NCBI RefSeq assembly: GCF_020103695.1 | Contig: NZ_JAHXBF010000010.1 | Span: forward strand, 372,001 to 436,000 | From: Hyalangium versicolor | Lineage (GTDB): Bacteria; Myxococcota; Myxococcia; Myxococcales; Myxococcaceae | Direction: 5' to 3' | DNA length: 64,000 bases | Shown here: positions 17,444 through 26,024 of the stretch, piece after piece | Layout of the letters: every line of letters starts with the position of its first letter | How positions within the stretch are numbered: the stretch's first letter is position 1 | Notes under the pieces: model-generated | Told to the model about the DNA's origin: nothing | Seen by the model: the letters and a program-made list of their open reading frames with translations, nothing else | Database searches by the model: none | Made by a program: the position numbers and the translations under genes

Positions 17444-17491
17444 ATGATGATGTCGGACACCATGCAGTTCGCAGTGTTCCTGCGCGCCTGA
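17444..17491 (+). CDS. possible 15-residue leader peptide
   Basis: A short frame starts with three consecutive ATG codons and reads MMMSDTMQFAVFLRA before TGA. It has no clear ribosome binding site. Its stop codon lies within a GC-rich imperfect stem (CTGCGCGCC/GGCGCCGCAG, 17480-17501), and two strong hairpins follow before the dioxygenase start. This is the layout of a leader-peptide attenuator, but the peptide itself could be chance. The four Met codons in 15 might sense methionine availability; that is speculation. Confidence 0.3.
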   Translation: MMMSDTMQFAVFLRA

Positions 17492-17513
17492 GGCGCCGCA
17501 GAAGCATTGAACC

Positions 17514-17561
17514 GGGGCGGCCTACCGGCCTGCCCTTTTCGGCCGTCGTTCCGCGACGGCC
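17514..17561 (+). promoter_or_regulatory. tandem hairpins in leader of the dioxygenase gene
   Basis: The first stem (GGGC-GGCC, loop TACC, GGCC-T-GCCC, 17515-17535) is followed directly by TTTT and looks like an intrinsic terminator. The second is a perfect 8-bp stem GGCCGTCG/CGACGGCC (17541-17548 with 17554-17561). Both lie between the putative leader peptide and the ATG at 17586, so premature termination or a structured 5' leader could control expression. Confidence 0.45.
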
Positions 17562-17585
17562 TGACGAACTCATGGGATTTCCATC

Positions 17586-18380
17586 ATGCCTGGCACTACG
17601 CCCGCGCTCTCTCGAGCGCAGATCGATCAATTCATCACTGACGGCTTCATCCGCCTCGACAACGCCTTCCCGAGAGCCCTTGCCGACGAGGCTCGCACCA
17701 TCCTCTGGGCCGACACTGGCTGCGATCCGGAGGATCCCCGCACGTGGACCCGGCCGGTCATTCGCCTCAACCAGTACGGCCATCCACCGTTCAAGGCTGC
17801 CGCCAACACTCTCATCCTGCACCAGGCGTTCGACCAGCTCGTCGGTCCCGGCCGCTGGCAGAGACCCGGCGCCCTCGGCACGTTCCCGGTCCGCTTCCCC
17901 TCCCCCGATGACCCGGGTGACGCCGGGTGGCATATCGATGTCTCCTTCGGCGCCGAGCATCCAGACTTCCTGGAGTGGCGCGCCAATATCGCCTCCAAGG
18001 GCCGGGTCCTGCTGATGCTCTTCCTCTTCTCCGACGTCGAAGAGGAGGATGCGCCCACCCGCATCCGGATCGGCTCCCATGTCGACATCGCCCGGCAACT
18101 GGCCTCGGCTGGCGAAGCCGGAATGACGCTCCGAGAACTGGCCGCCGATGGTTTCGCCCGAAGCGCCCACCGGCCCGAAGCGCTGGCAACGGGTGAAGCG
18201 GGGACGGTCTACCTCTGCCATCCCTTCCTCGTGCACTCCGCCCAGCCTCATCGGGGCAGGAACCCGCGCTTCATGGCACAGCCCCCACTCCTGCCCGCCG
18301 AGCCGCTGAAATTGGAGCGAGCAGACCAGGCCTACTCACCCGTGGAGACAGCGATCCGGCGCGCACTCGCACTCGAGTAG
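17586..18380 (+). CDS. phytanoyl-CoA dioxygenase (PhyH) family protein
   Basis: The 264-residue protein is an Fe(II)/2-oxoglutarate dioxygenase of the PhyH fold. The iron ligands are visible as H116 and D118 in GWHIDVSFG and the distal H217 in PFLVHSAQPH. The N terminus (LSRAQIDQFITDGFIRLDNAF) is the standard PhyH entry helix and strand. The C-terminal strand after RGRNPRFMAQPPLL carries an Arg suited to bind 2-oxoglutarate. Family members hydroxylate small molecules or secondary metabolites; the substrate is not evident. It is preceded by a structured leader, and a bidirectional hairpin separates it from the converging hydrolase gene. Confidence 0.88.
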   Translation: MPGTTPALSRAQIDQFITDGFIRLDNAFPRALADEARTILWADTGCDPEDPRTWTRPVIRLNQYGHPPFKAAANTLILHQAFDQLVGPGRWQRPGALGTFPVRFPSPDDPGDAGWHIDVSFGAEHPDFLEWRANIASKGRVLLMLFLFSDVEEEDAPTRIRIGSHVDIARQLASAGEAGMTLRELAADGFARSAHRPEALATGEAGTVYLCHPFLVHSAQPHRGRNPRFMAQPPLLPAEPLKLERADQAYSPVETAIRRALALE

Positions 18381-18397
18381 CCGACAACTCCCCGTGA

Positions 18398-18426
18398 TGC
18401 CGAGGGAGCTGGATGCGCCCTCGGCA
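18398..18426. terminator. bidirectional terminator
   Basis: A perfect 9-bp inverted repeat (TGCCGAGGG/CCCTCGGCA, 18398-18406 with 18418-18426) sits between two convergent genes. Confidence 0.65.
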
Positions 18427-18429
18427 CTC

Positions 18430-18984
18430 TCAGGTGGTCCGTGCCAGGAATTCGCTGGTGGAGAGGGGCTTGGCGTAGGCGAAGCTGAGCGCCGCCATGA
18501 AGGCGGCATGAACCTGAGCGGCGGGCACGTGCACGCCGCCGAACTCCAGATCGCGGGTGGCGCAAGCATCGTGGATCAAGGTGCAGGGATAGCCCAGATC
18601 TGCCGCCGCCCGGACCCCGCCATCAATGCACATGTGGCTCATGGCGCCGCAGACAACGAGCTCCTCGACTCCCTTGCCGTCGAGGATCTTCTTCAGGTCG
18701 GTCTCGCGGAAGGAGTTGATCTGGTGCTTGAGCACTACCGGCTCGCCAGCGATCGGGGCGACCGTCGCATGGATCGCCGCACCGTTCGTGCCGGGAGCGA
18801 AGAAGGGAGCATCGGCCGTCTTGGCCTCATGGCGGACATGGACGACCAGCTCGCCCTTGGCCCGCGCGACGGCAATCAACCGGGCGGCGTTGCTGGCGGC
18901 GGCTTCGACGCCGACGAGCGGCCATCTCCCGCCCGGGAAGTAGTCGTTCTGGAGATCGATGATGAGGAGGGCGCGCTTGCTCAT
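18430..18984 (-). CDS. isochorismatase-family cysteine hydrolase
   Basis: The 184-residue protein has the catalytic triad of the isochorismatase-like hydrolases: D10 (ALLIIDLQNDYF), K86 (VVLKHQINSF) and C119 (CGAMSHMCIDGGV), preceded by the usual cis-peptide region (VVCGAMSH). Family members include nicotinamidases, ureidosuccinate-type amidohydrolases and unknown enzymes. The metal-binding DxHxxxH of nicotinamidase is absent, so a nicotinamidase role is unlikely. The gene is divergent from a GlxA-type AraC regulator 115 bases away, an arrangement common for substrate-responsive control of this enzyme. Confidence 0.9.
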   Translation of the reverse strand: MSKRALLIIDLQNDYFPGGRWPLVGVEAAASNAARLIAVARAKGELVVHVRHEAKTADAPFFAPGTNGAAIHATVAPIAGEPVVLKHQINSFRETDLKKILDGKGVEELVVCGAMSHMCIDGGVRAAADLGYPCTLIHDACATRDLEFGGVHVPAAQVHAAFMAALSFAYAKPLSTSEFLARTT

Positions 18985-19071
18985 GGGGGGTATCCTTTCA
19001 GTCCCTGCCGTCGGGTGACGGGGTGATGACCGAACTGTAGGGCCCCTCCCTGCCCACGGGGATGGGCGGAG

Positions 19072-19098
19072 CTGACAGAATCCGGGTTAGAACTGACA
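19072..19098 (+). promoter_or_regulatory. direct repeat, candidate AraC-type operator
   Basis: CTGACA occurs at 19072-19077 and 19093-19098, 21 bases apart (two helical turns), inside the divergent region between the hydrolase and its putative regulator. Spaced direct half-sites are typical of AraC-family binding. The second copy abuts the ATG at 19100, so that gene may be leaderless or self-repressed. Confidence 0.4.
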
Positions 19099-19099
19099 A

Positions 19100-20083
19100 A
19101 TGATAGCGGGTCGCGTTCAGGCCGACATCGGGCTGCTGCTCTATCCCGGAGCGCAGCTGTCAGCGGTGCACGGATTGTCGGACATGTTCCGCACAGCCAA
19201 CCGGCTGGCCGCCGAGCAAGGCCTGCCGGGAGCACCCGCGCTGCGAGTCAGCCACTGGCAACTGGGCGGCAACGGGCAGGTAGAGCAGGTACTCGCCTCC
19301 CCCAGTGAGGCGTGCGACCGCCTGGCGGTGCTGATCCTCCCTCCCAGCCTGGAGTCCGAGCCGCTGGCGGGGCGCACAGCGCCGCTGGCACGTTGGATCG
19401 CCACCCGGCACGCCAGTGGAACCATCCTCTGCTCCATCTGCGCCGGTGCTTTCCTGCTGGCGGAGACCGGGTTGCTGAACGGGCGTCCGGCCACCACCCA
19501 TTGGAATCTCGCGCCCAGACTGGCCGAGCAGTTCCCCGCCATCCGGCTGGATGCGGACAAGCTCCTCATCGAGGATGGCGACATCATCACGGCCGGAGGC
19601 ATCCTGGCCTGGATCGATCTCGGGCTCCGGTTGGTGGATCGACTGCTCAGCCCGAGCATCATGCTGGCGACCGCCCGCTTCTTCCTCGCGGATCCAGCGG
19701 GCCGCGAGCAGCGCTTCTACAGCAACTTCGCGCCGAAGCTGAACCATGGCGACGAGGAGATCCTGAAGGTGCAGCACTGGCTTCAGGCTCACGGGACGGA
19801 GAGGCTGACGTTGCCGATGATGGCCGCGCACGTGGCGCTGGGGGAGCGCACCTTCCTGCGCCGCTTCCAGAAGGCGACCGGTATGAATCCGACCACCTAC
19901 GTCCAGCACCTGCGCGTGGGAAAGGCGCGGGAGTTGCTGGAACTCTCAAATCTCCCCATCGAGCAGGTGGCCTGGCGGGTCGGCTACGAGGATCCCGGCG
20001 CCTTCCGAAAGATCTTCTCCAAGCTGATGGGCCTGTCCCCTGGAGACTACCGGCGCCGGTTCAGCGTCACTCCCAAGCCGTGA
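19100..20083 (+). CDS. GlxA-type AraC-family transcriptional regulator
   Basis: The 327-residue protein couples a DJ-1/PfpI-like domain (IGLLLYPGAQLSAVHGLSDM, and the nucleophile-elbow segment ICAGAFLLAETGLLNGRPAT around residue 116) to a C-terminal AraC DNA-binding domain. That domain holds two helix-turn-helix motifs (LTLPMMAAHVALGERTFLRR and LPIEQVAWRVGYEDPGAFRK). It has the size and order of GlxA regulators, where the front domain probably senses a ligand and is not an active amidase. The divergent isochorismatase-like gene is its likely target. No good ribosome binding site precedes the ATG, but the start agrees with family N termini. Confidence 0.9.
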   Translation: MIAGRVQADIGLLLYPGAQLSAVHGLSDMFRTANRLAAEQGLPGAPALRVSHWQLGGNGQVEQVLASPSEACDRLAVLILPPSLESEPLAGRTAPLARWIATRHASGTILCSICAGAFLLAETGLLNGRPATTHWNLAPRLAEQFPAIRLDADKLLIEDGDIITAGGILAWIDLGLRLVDRLLSPSIMLATARFFLADPAGREQRFYSNFAPKLNHGDEEILKVQHWLQAHGTERLTLPMMAAHVALGERTFLRRFQKATGMNPTTYVQHLRVGKARELLELSNLPIEQVAWRVGYEDPGAFRKIFSKLMGLSPGDYRRRFSVTPKP

Positions 20084-20141
20084 CGGCCGCGAGGGGGGCC
20101 TCACCTTGACTCGGGGATGCCACTTCACGGACGTTACCGGC

Positions 20142-20792
20142 ATGCGAAGAAGAGCCCCCTACTCCGTGCAAGACAGGAGCATCACCGAGAGGGTGTACAC
20201 CTACTGCCTTGCGCAGAACATGGACGATGGGTGGGCGGAAGAAGACCAGCACGCGAACTTCCAGAAGCTGCTGGAGATAGCGACGTTCGCTCGCCATCCC
20301 TTGAAGGGCGCGTCCGTGCTCGACGTGGGTTGTGGCACGGGGGATCTCGTCGAGGTGCTCCAGGAGCACGGGATCCAGGAGTATCTGGGGATCGACCTCG
20401 TCAAGCCTTCCATCGGGCTCGCTCGTACGAAGCATCCTCAGCACGTGTTCGAAGAGGCGGACTTCCTCGAGTTCGAGCTGAATCAGCCGTACGACTTCGT
20501 CCTGGCCTCTGGAACGCTCGCCTTGAGACTCGAGACGGACAACTACGCCGTCATGGAAGCCCTCATCGAAAAGATGTGGGAATCGGCGCGCCACGGCGTG
20601 GCATTCAACTTCCTCTCTCCCAAGCATGAAGGACAGACCGACGATGCGCTCTTTCTCTACGAGATCGATCGCATCTTGTCCTTCTGCAGGAAGGCTGCAA
20701 CCGGAGCGGCGGTCGAGCACCAATTGAACCATGCCGGAGCGGATTCACAGTTCCTCCAGGCCCATGTCTACCTTTCTCGAACCGGCCGCTGA
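20142..20792 (+). CDS. class I SAM-dependent methyltransferase
   Basis: The 216-residue protein starts at ATG 20142; a TTG at 20106 would add 12 residues. Motif I reads SVLDVGCGTGDLVEVL, followed by LGIDLVKPSIGLAR and DFVLASGTLALRL. A C-terminal strand order typical of trans-aconitate/ubiquinone-type methyltransferases follows. The preceding region MDDGWAEEDQHANF resembles the N-terminal helices of small-molecule methyltransferases in myxobacteria. The target is unknown. Its stop codon lies 11 bases from the converging gene at 20804, with no clear hairpin between them. Confidence 0.85.
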   Translation: MRRRAPYSVQDRSITERVYTYCLAQNMDDGWAEEDQHANFQKLLEIATFARHPLKGASVLDVGCGTGDLVEVLQEHGIQEYLGIDLVKPSIGLARTKHPQHVFEEADFLEFELNQPYDFVLASGTLALRLETDNYAVMEALIEKMWESARHGVAFNFLSPKHEGQTDDALFLYEIDRILSFCRKAATGAAVEHQLNHAGADSQFLQAHVYLSRTGR

Positions 20793-20803
20793 CGCCCCCA
20801 CCC

Positions 20804-21412
20804 TCAGAAGCTCGCGCCAATCCGGAGAAGGTGGAGGTTGAGATCCCAGACGACCTTGTTCTCCCTTCGGGCGAGATCGGGCCAGTCCCAGAGAGAGAAG
20901 AAAACGCTCTGGCTCGAACTCGGGACGTTCCATCCCCAGCCAACACTGCCTCCCCCGACGAACGCCAGGAAGAGGGGGCCGAGCTTCGTGCGATAGCCCA
21001 GGTCGAGTCCCAGCGAGAGCTGCGTTCCTGTCTCGGTGTTCTCTCCCCCGCGAGAGTCCCGGGCCACCACGCCCCCCAGCTTCGGCTGCAAGAAGAAGCC
21101 TCCTCCCGAATTGTTCGGGAGGACCGTCCACGACGAGCCAACGGCCAGGGACAGGCCGTATGTGCTGCACCGCCCCTCGCACTCCTGGAGGCTCATGATG
21201 GGGGTGATCTCGAGCACCAGATCCTGGGTGGGGCTCAAGGGAATGTTCGCGCCCCCTGGCACCATCAAGAAGGTGTTCCCCTCGGAGGCCGCGAGGGGGG
21301 TGAGCGTGAGCGCGCTCAGGGGCTGAATCCAGAGCGACAGCGAGGGCTCACGCTCCGCAGCCCATGCGGCTCCCGCGATGAGCCAGGCCGCCAGGACACA
21401 CAGGTTCTTCAT
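20804..21412 (-). CDS. hypothetical exported beta-rich protein
   Basis: The 202-residue protein begins at ATG 21412 with a signal peptide (MKNLCVLAAWLIAGAAWA). The mature chain shows alternating strands: LSLWIQPLSALTLTPLAASE, DLVLEITPIMSLQE, CSTYGLSLAVGSSWTVLP, TQLSLGLDLGYRTKLGPLFLAF. It ends DLNLHLLRIGASF with a C-terminal Phe. One internal Cys pair (ECEGRC) may form a disulphide. This is the profile of a small outer-membrane barrel. Function unknown. An in-frame upstream ATG at 21484 adds a non-signal extension and is less likely. Confidence 0.65.
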   Translation of the reverse strand: MKNLCVLAAWLIAGAAWAAEREPSLSLWIQPLSALTLTPLAASEGNTFLMVPGGANIPLSPTQDLVLEITPIMSLQECEGRCSTYGLSLAVGSSWTVLPNNSGGGFFLQPKLGGVVARDSRGGENTETGTQLSLGLDLGYRTKLGPLFLAFVGGGSVGWGWNVPSSSQSVFFSLWDWPDLARRENKVVWDLNLHLLRIGASF

Positions 21413-21489
21413 CCGTGACTCCGTCCTTTTCAAGAGGAGCCACGCGTCAGAGCAAGGGGCGGACCACCCGCCCAGGCAACACACGAAAC

Positions 21490-21529
21490 GGGCCCTGACG
21501 CTTCTTCCCGGACATTCTTGTCAGGGCCC
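21490..21529. terminator. large inverted repeat between minus-strand genes
   Basis: The ten-base arms GGGCCCTGAC and GTCAGGGCCC (21490-21499, 21520-21529) flank a 20-base loop. Position after the cysteine-repeat gene suggests a terminator on the minus strand. Confidence 0.55.
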
Positions 21530-21573
21530 TTGGAGAACTTGAGGCGGCCTGGGCTCCCGGCGAGCACCCGCCC

Positions 21574-23937
21574 TCAGCGGAGCTCGTTGGTCCACATGCA
21601 GCGGTATGGCCGCGTGCTCGCGGTGGCGGTCGGGATCACCCCCCAGGTGGAATACGCGGAGTACTGATCGTTGAACCCCGTGTTGACGGCCGTCCACTTC
21701 AGGATGCTCACGTACGGGACGGGAGTCTGGGTGGTGGAGCGGTCGTCATAGGTCAAGTCCGAGGTCAGCAGGTACTGGCCGCTCCCGTTGGGCAGGCTGT
21801 GGCGGATGGCCTCGGTATGATCCCGGGAGGATGCGAGCCGTCCGCCCAGCGCGGAACAACTGGACATGGCGCCCTCGAGAGTGGCCAGGGACCGATCCTT
21901 CATGTCCATCCACACGACTGCCGGTGTAGCGCCCGAGAGCTGGAAGCGCATGCACCCGCCCTGGCAGCTCTGCTCCGCAGGCCCGGCATACTGCGCGTCG
22001 AGCGGGTAGTAGATGCAGCGGAAGGGCCGATCCGGCGGGGTCCCCGTCTTGTAGACGGTGCTCACATAGTCGGAGTTGTAATAGCCGAAGAGCTTGTTCG
22101 AACCCGACCACCGCAGGGTCATCGCGAGGAATTGCGTCCCGTTGTAGCCCGCCTGATCGGAGGTCCAGAGCCAGGAGTTGTCACCGTTCGGCAGCCCCTC
22201 CTGGATCAACGCCGCGAGCTCCGTCGAGCGAGGCAGGTGCCCGCCCCGGTTCCAGCACGTGTCGTGAGCCACCTCCCACACGGCCTGGACCGGGTTGCTC
22301 CCTTCGCCTTTGTAGCCGCTCCGAAGCCCCACGAACTCGCCCACCACGGTGTTGGGGTGAGTGCCCGCGGCGTAGTTGACGCCGACGCACCGGAAGGACC
22401 GCGAGGCGGTCAACGTGCTCGCGGTGGTGTTGCCGCTGGCGATCCAGGACTTCTGGACGCCAGTCCACTTGATCAGGACATCCTTGCTGGAGCGGGCATC
22501 GTCTCCGGTGTGGTACCAGCTCGCGTTGCCTCCCGGAAGGCCTGCCACGATGGCGGCGACGTAGGTGCCGTAATCCGCCAGATGGGCGCGCTGATAGGTG
22601 CACTCCCAGACTGCTCCATTCTTGGAGAGCAACGGGCGATCCACGCCGTCCATGTTGTACCGGCCGCCGCCCTCCTTGAGCGCGAAGCACCCCTTTCCGG
22701 GCGAACCGAAGCACGCGTTGCCCGAAAAGGACTCCGGCGCGGAGGCGGAGGGACACACGCAACGGTAGGTCTGCTTGGCGGAGGTACTGACGGCCGCGGT
22801 GGAGGTCAATCCGTCGCTCAACCGGACCGTGTGCTGAGTGGCGGGGCCGTACGGTGCGAGCGACCAGAGGTAGTTGGTGGAAGTCGCGCCGATGTTCTCC
22901 AACCGCTTCGCGTTGACGAGGAACAGCTCAGAGGCCGTGGGCAGTCGCGCCCCCAGGCCCTCGCAGGTCTGCTTCGCCGCGGCATAGGTGTTGGCGATTC
23001 GCTCGAGCCCATCCCAGGAAGTGTCCCAGGCGTCCTTGACGGGAGCAATGAGGCTGCTGGCGCACGAGGTGGCGACCTTGCAGACGCCCTGGAGGCAGGA
23101 CTGCCCCGAGCTGCAGGCCTTGCCGCAAACTCCACAGTTCTGGGGATCCGTCTGCGTGTCGATGCAGGACTGCCCACAGCTCGTCAGCCCGGACTGGCAG
23201 CCGCCACACGTTCCCGAGGAGCAGACATGGCCGGGATTGCAGGCCGTACCGCAGGTGCCACAGTTCTGGGGATCCGTCCCGGTGTCGACGCAGGTGCCAT
23301 TGCAGTCCCGCTGGCCCTGCGGGCAGGGAGTGCCACAACTCCCCCCGCGACACTCCAGACCTGCGGTACAGGCCTGGTTGCAGCCGCCACAATGCTGCGA
23401 GTTGCTCTGCGTATCGACGCACGCTCCGCCACACCACTCCTGGCCCTCCAGGCACGGCGAGACGCAGTTGGCAGACACACACACCTTGCCGCCAGTGCAG
23501 GCCTGGTTGCAGCCGCCACAGTGCTCCGAGCTGCTCTTCGTATCGACACACGTGCCTCCACACACCTCCTGGTCCTCAGAGCACGCCAGGACACAACCGC
23601 CGTCCTTGCACACCTGGCTCTCAGAGCAGGCGGTGCCACAACTGCCGCAGTTCGAGACGTTGCTCCGCGTGTCGACGCAGGTGCCACCGCACTCCGTCTG
23701 CCCCTGCGCGCATTGGGACTTGCACGCGCCCTGGCTACAGACCTGGCCGGCGGAACAGGCCTGGTCACAGCCGCCGCAGTGCTGGAGGGAGCTCTGCGTG
23801 TCGACGCAGACGCCGCCACACTGTTGGCCGGTGGAGCAGGAAGACGGTGGGGGATCAGAGTCACCACAGCCTGTCCCGAGAACAGACACAGCCCACACTA
23901 CGACCAGCAGGGTACGAAAGGGTTTTGACTTTGACAT
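21574..23937 (-). CDS. secreted lipoprotein with six cysteine-rich repeats and DUF1566-like domains
   Basis: The 787-residue protein starts at ATG 23937, giving a lipoprotein signal (LLVVVWAVSVLGTGCGD). Residues 32 to about 285 hold six repeats of roughly 40 residues. Each has the pattern C-x(4,6)-C-G-G-x-C-V-D-T, then HCGGCxxAC or NCGxCGxxC, giving about 50 Cys and probably a stiff disulphide-bonded stalk. The rest holds about four domains each with a W, a helical Leu-rich turn (CEGLGARLPTASEL, CWNRGGHLPRSTEL, CSALGGRLASSRDH) and a closing F/YRC signature (YRCVCP, FRCVGV, FRCIYY, YRCMWT), as in DUF1566/Lcl-type extracellular domains. Ligand binding at the surface is plausible. No enzyme motif was seen. 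Confidence 0.8.
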   Translation of the reverse strand: MSKSKPFRTLLVVVWAVSVLGTGCGDSDPPPSSCSTGQQCGGVCVDTQSSLQHCGGCDQACSAGQVCSQGACKSQCAQGQTECGGTCVDTRSNVSNCGSCGTACSESQVCKDGGCVLACSEDQEVCGGTCVDTKSSSEHCGGCNQACTGGKVCVSANCVSPCLEGQEWCGGACVDTQSNSQHCGGCNQACTAGLECRGGSCGTPCPQGQRDCNGTCVDTGTDPQNCGTCGTACNPGHVCSSGTCGGCQSGLTSCGQSCIDTQTDPQNCGVCGKACSSGQSCLQGVCKVATSCASSLIAPVKDAWDTSWDGLERIANTYAAAKQTCEGLGARLPTASELFLVNAKRLENIGATSTNYLWSLAPYGPATQHTVRLSDGLTSTAAVSTSAKQTYRCVCPSASAPESFSGNACFGSPGKGCFALKEGGGRYNMDGVDRPLLSKNGAVWECTYQRAHLADYGTYVAAIVAGLPGGNASWYHTGDDARSSKDVLIKWTGVQKSWIASGNTTASTLTASRSFRCVGVNYAAGTHPNTVVGEFVGLRSGYKGEGSNPVQAVWEVAHDTCWNRGGHLPRSTELAALIQEGLPNGDNSWLWTSDQAGYNGTQFLAMTLRWSGSNKLFGYYNSDYVSTVYKTGTPPDRPFRCIYYPLDAQYAGPAEQSCQGGCMRFQLSGATPAVVWMDMKDRSLATLEGAMSSCSALGGRLASSRDHTEAIRHSLPNGSGQYLLTSDLTYDDRSTTQTPVPYVSILKWTAVNTGFNDQYSAYSTWGVIPTATASTRPYRCMWTNELR
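23070..23850 (-). repeat. tandem coding repeats, six cysteine-rich units
   Basis: The six units of about 120-130 bases encode the CGGxCVDTxS and HCGGCxxAC signatures of the lipoprotein. Units three and four are the most alike (HCGGCNQACT in both), which suggests recent duplication within the array. Confidence 0.75.
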
Positions 23938-24194
23938 GGCTTCCTCACGGAGTGCCTGACGGCTGCCACTGGGAGTGAAGCGGCCAGGCAAGCGGGCGGC
24001 ACCCTATGAGGAGGGCCTTGGCGGGGCTGTACCACCCGCGGCGTACGCGAACGAGCCGAGGACTGAACGTCCCCCCTCCCAGCTCCCTTCAGATGCGACG
24101 CACCTGGGAGGCAGGGCTTTGGGCATCGGAAATGCAGTGCCTGGCGCGAGCATCGGCTACGATCGCGTCACGACTTCCGCCCAGGAGAGTGCTG

Positions 24195-25874
24195 ATGGAG
24201 AAGGTGTGGCTGAAGCATTACCCGACGGGTGTGCCGAGCGAGATCGATCCGCGTGAGTACCGGTCCCTCGTGGACCTGTTGCAGGAGTCCTTCCAGAAGT
24301 ACTCCTCACATCGCGCCTTCGTCTGCATGGACAAGGCGCTGACCTATGGAGAGGTGGACCGCCTGTCGCGCCAGCTCGGCGCGTGGCTCCAATCGCGCGG
24401 GCTGGCACCACAGTCACGGGTCGCCCTCATGATGCCCAACATCCTGCAGTACCCCGTCGCGCTGGCGGCGGTGCTGCGCGCGGGCTACATCGTGGTCAAC
24501 GTCAATCCGCTCTACACCCCGCGCGAGCTCGAGCACCAACTCAAGGACAGCGGAGCCGAGGCCATCATCATCCTCGAGAACTTCGCGACCACCCTTCAGA
24601 AGGTGTTGGACAAGACGCCGATCCGCCACGTGGTGGTGGCCAGCATGGGCGACCTGCTGGGCGGCGTGAAGGGCATGCTCGTCAACTTCGTCGTGCGCAA
24701 CGTGAAGAAGATGGTGCCGGCCTGGTCGCTGCCCGGGAGCACCCGCTTCAACACGGCCGTGGCGGAGGGAAAGAACCTGTCCCTCAAGCCCGTGGAGCTG
24801 AAGCCCGATGACATCGCCTTCCTCCAGTACACCGGCGGAACCACGGGCGTGTCCAAGGGAGCGACCCTGCTGCATCGCAACGTCGTCTCCAACGTGCTCC
24901 AGTCCGAGGCGTGGATGCAGCCCTCGCTGCGCAAGGGCGCGCCGATCGATCAGGTCATCCACATTGCCGCGCTGCCGATGTACCACATCTTCGCGCTCAC
25001 GGTGTGCTGCCTGCTGGTCATGCGCAGCGGCGGCATGGCCCTCCTGATTCCCAATGCGCGTGACATCGGCGGCTTCATCCGGGACATCCGCAAGTGGAAG
25101 TTCCACATGCTCCCCGCCGTCAACACGCTCTACACCGCGATGCTCAACCACCCCGAGTTCGACACGGTGGACTTCTCCAGTCTGCGAGTGGCCAACGGCG
25201 GCGGCATGGCGGTGCAGGAGGCAGTCGCTCGCAGATGGCTGGAGCGCACGAAGTGTCCCATCATCGAGGGATACGGACTCTCGGAGACCTCTCCGAGCGT
25301 GACCTGCAACCCGACGGACTCCGACAAGTTCTCGGGCACCATCGGTCTGCCCCTGCCGTCCACCGAGCTCGAACTCCGCGACGATGACGGCCAGCCCGTG
25401 CCGCTCGGCCAGCCCGGAGAGATCTGCATCCGCGGTCCACAGGTGATGGCCGGCTACTGGAAGCAACCAGAGGAGACAGCCCGGGTGATGTACCCGGACG
25501 GCTTCCTGAAGACAGGCGACGTCGGCGTCATGGACGAGCGCGGCTACACGAAGATCGTCGACCGCAAGAAGGACATGATCCTGGTGTCCGGCTTCAACGT
25601 CTTCCCAAATGAGATCGAGGGCGTGGTTGTCGAATGTCCGGGAGTGCTGGAGGTGGCCGCTATCGGCGTGCCAGACGAGCACTCGGGCGAGGTCGTCAAG
25701 CTGTTCATCGTCAAGCGCGACCCATCTCTGACCGAGGAAACCGTGAGGGCGTTCTGCAAGGAGCGACTGACGGGCTACAAGCGTCCGAAGCACATCGAGT
25801 TCCGCTCCGAGCTGCCGAAGACGAACGTGGGGAAGATCCTGCGCCGCGAGCTGAGGGAGAAGAAGACGGCGTGA
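24195..25874 (+). CDS. long-chain fatty-acid--CoA ligase (FadD-type)
   Basis: The 559-residue protein starts at ATG 24195 behind AGGAG; the length matches FadD (about 560 residues). The AMP-binding P-loop is YTGGTTGVSKGATLLHRN (from residue 212), followed by IEGYGLSETSPSVTCN and the A8 hinge and lysine loop KTGDVGVMDERGYTKIVDRKKDMI. The C-terminal catalytic Lys region is GKILRRELRE. It activates long-chain fatty acids with ATP and CoA for beta-oxidation or lipid signalling; lipid activation matters in myxobacterial development, but a link is not shown here. It is monocistronic, with a small hairpin after the stop codon. Confidence 0.95.
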   Translation: MEKVWLKHYPTGVPSEIDPREYRSLVDLLQESFQKYSSHRAFVCMDKALTYGEVDRLSRQLGAWLQSRGLAPQSRVALMMPNILQYPVALAAVLRAGYIVVNVNPLYTPRELEHQLKDSGAEAIIILENFATTLQKVLDKTPIRHVVVASMGDLLGGVKGMLVNFVVRNVKKMVPAWSLPGSTRFNTAVAEGKNLSLKPVELKPDDIAFLQYTGGTTGVSKGATLLHRNVVSNVLQSEAWMQPSLRKGAPIDQVIHIAALPMYHIFALTVCCLLVMRSGGMALLIPNARDIGGFIRDIRKWKFHMLPAVNTLYTAMLNHPEFDTVDFSSLRVANGGGMAVQEAVARRWLERTKCPIIEGYGLSETSPSVTCNPTDSDKFSGTIGLPLPSTELELRDDDGQPVPLGQPGEICIRGPQVMAGYWKQPEETARVMYPDGFLKTGDVGVMDERGYTKIVDRKKDMILVSGFNVFPNEIEGVVVECPGVLEVAAIGVPDEHSGEVVKLFIVKRDPSLTEETVRAFCKERLTGYKRPKHIEFRSELPKTNVGKILRRELREKKTA

Positions 25875-25877
25875 GCT

Positions 25878-25892
25878 GGCTCGGCACGAGCC
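25878..25892 (+). terminator. small hairpin after fadD-type gene
   Basis: The stem GGCTCG/CGAGCC with loop GCA begins four bases after the stop codon. It is short and lacks a T run, so it is a weak terminator candidate. Confidence 0.4.
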
Positions 25893-26024
25893 GCACTCCG
25901 CTTCCTCCAAGAGCAAGCGGGCCCTCGAGCCCTGGTTCGAAGCTGTCTGGAGAGAGCGCCTCCCTGATAGGACTCCGCCGAAAAGGGGTGGCCATGACGG
26001 CTGCCTCCTCGTCGGGGAGCACTT

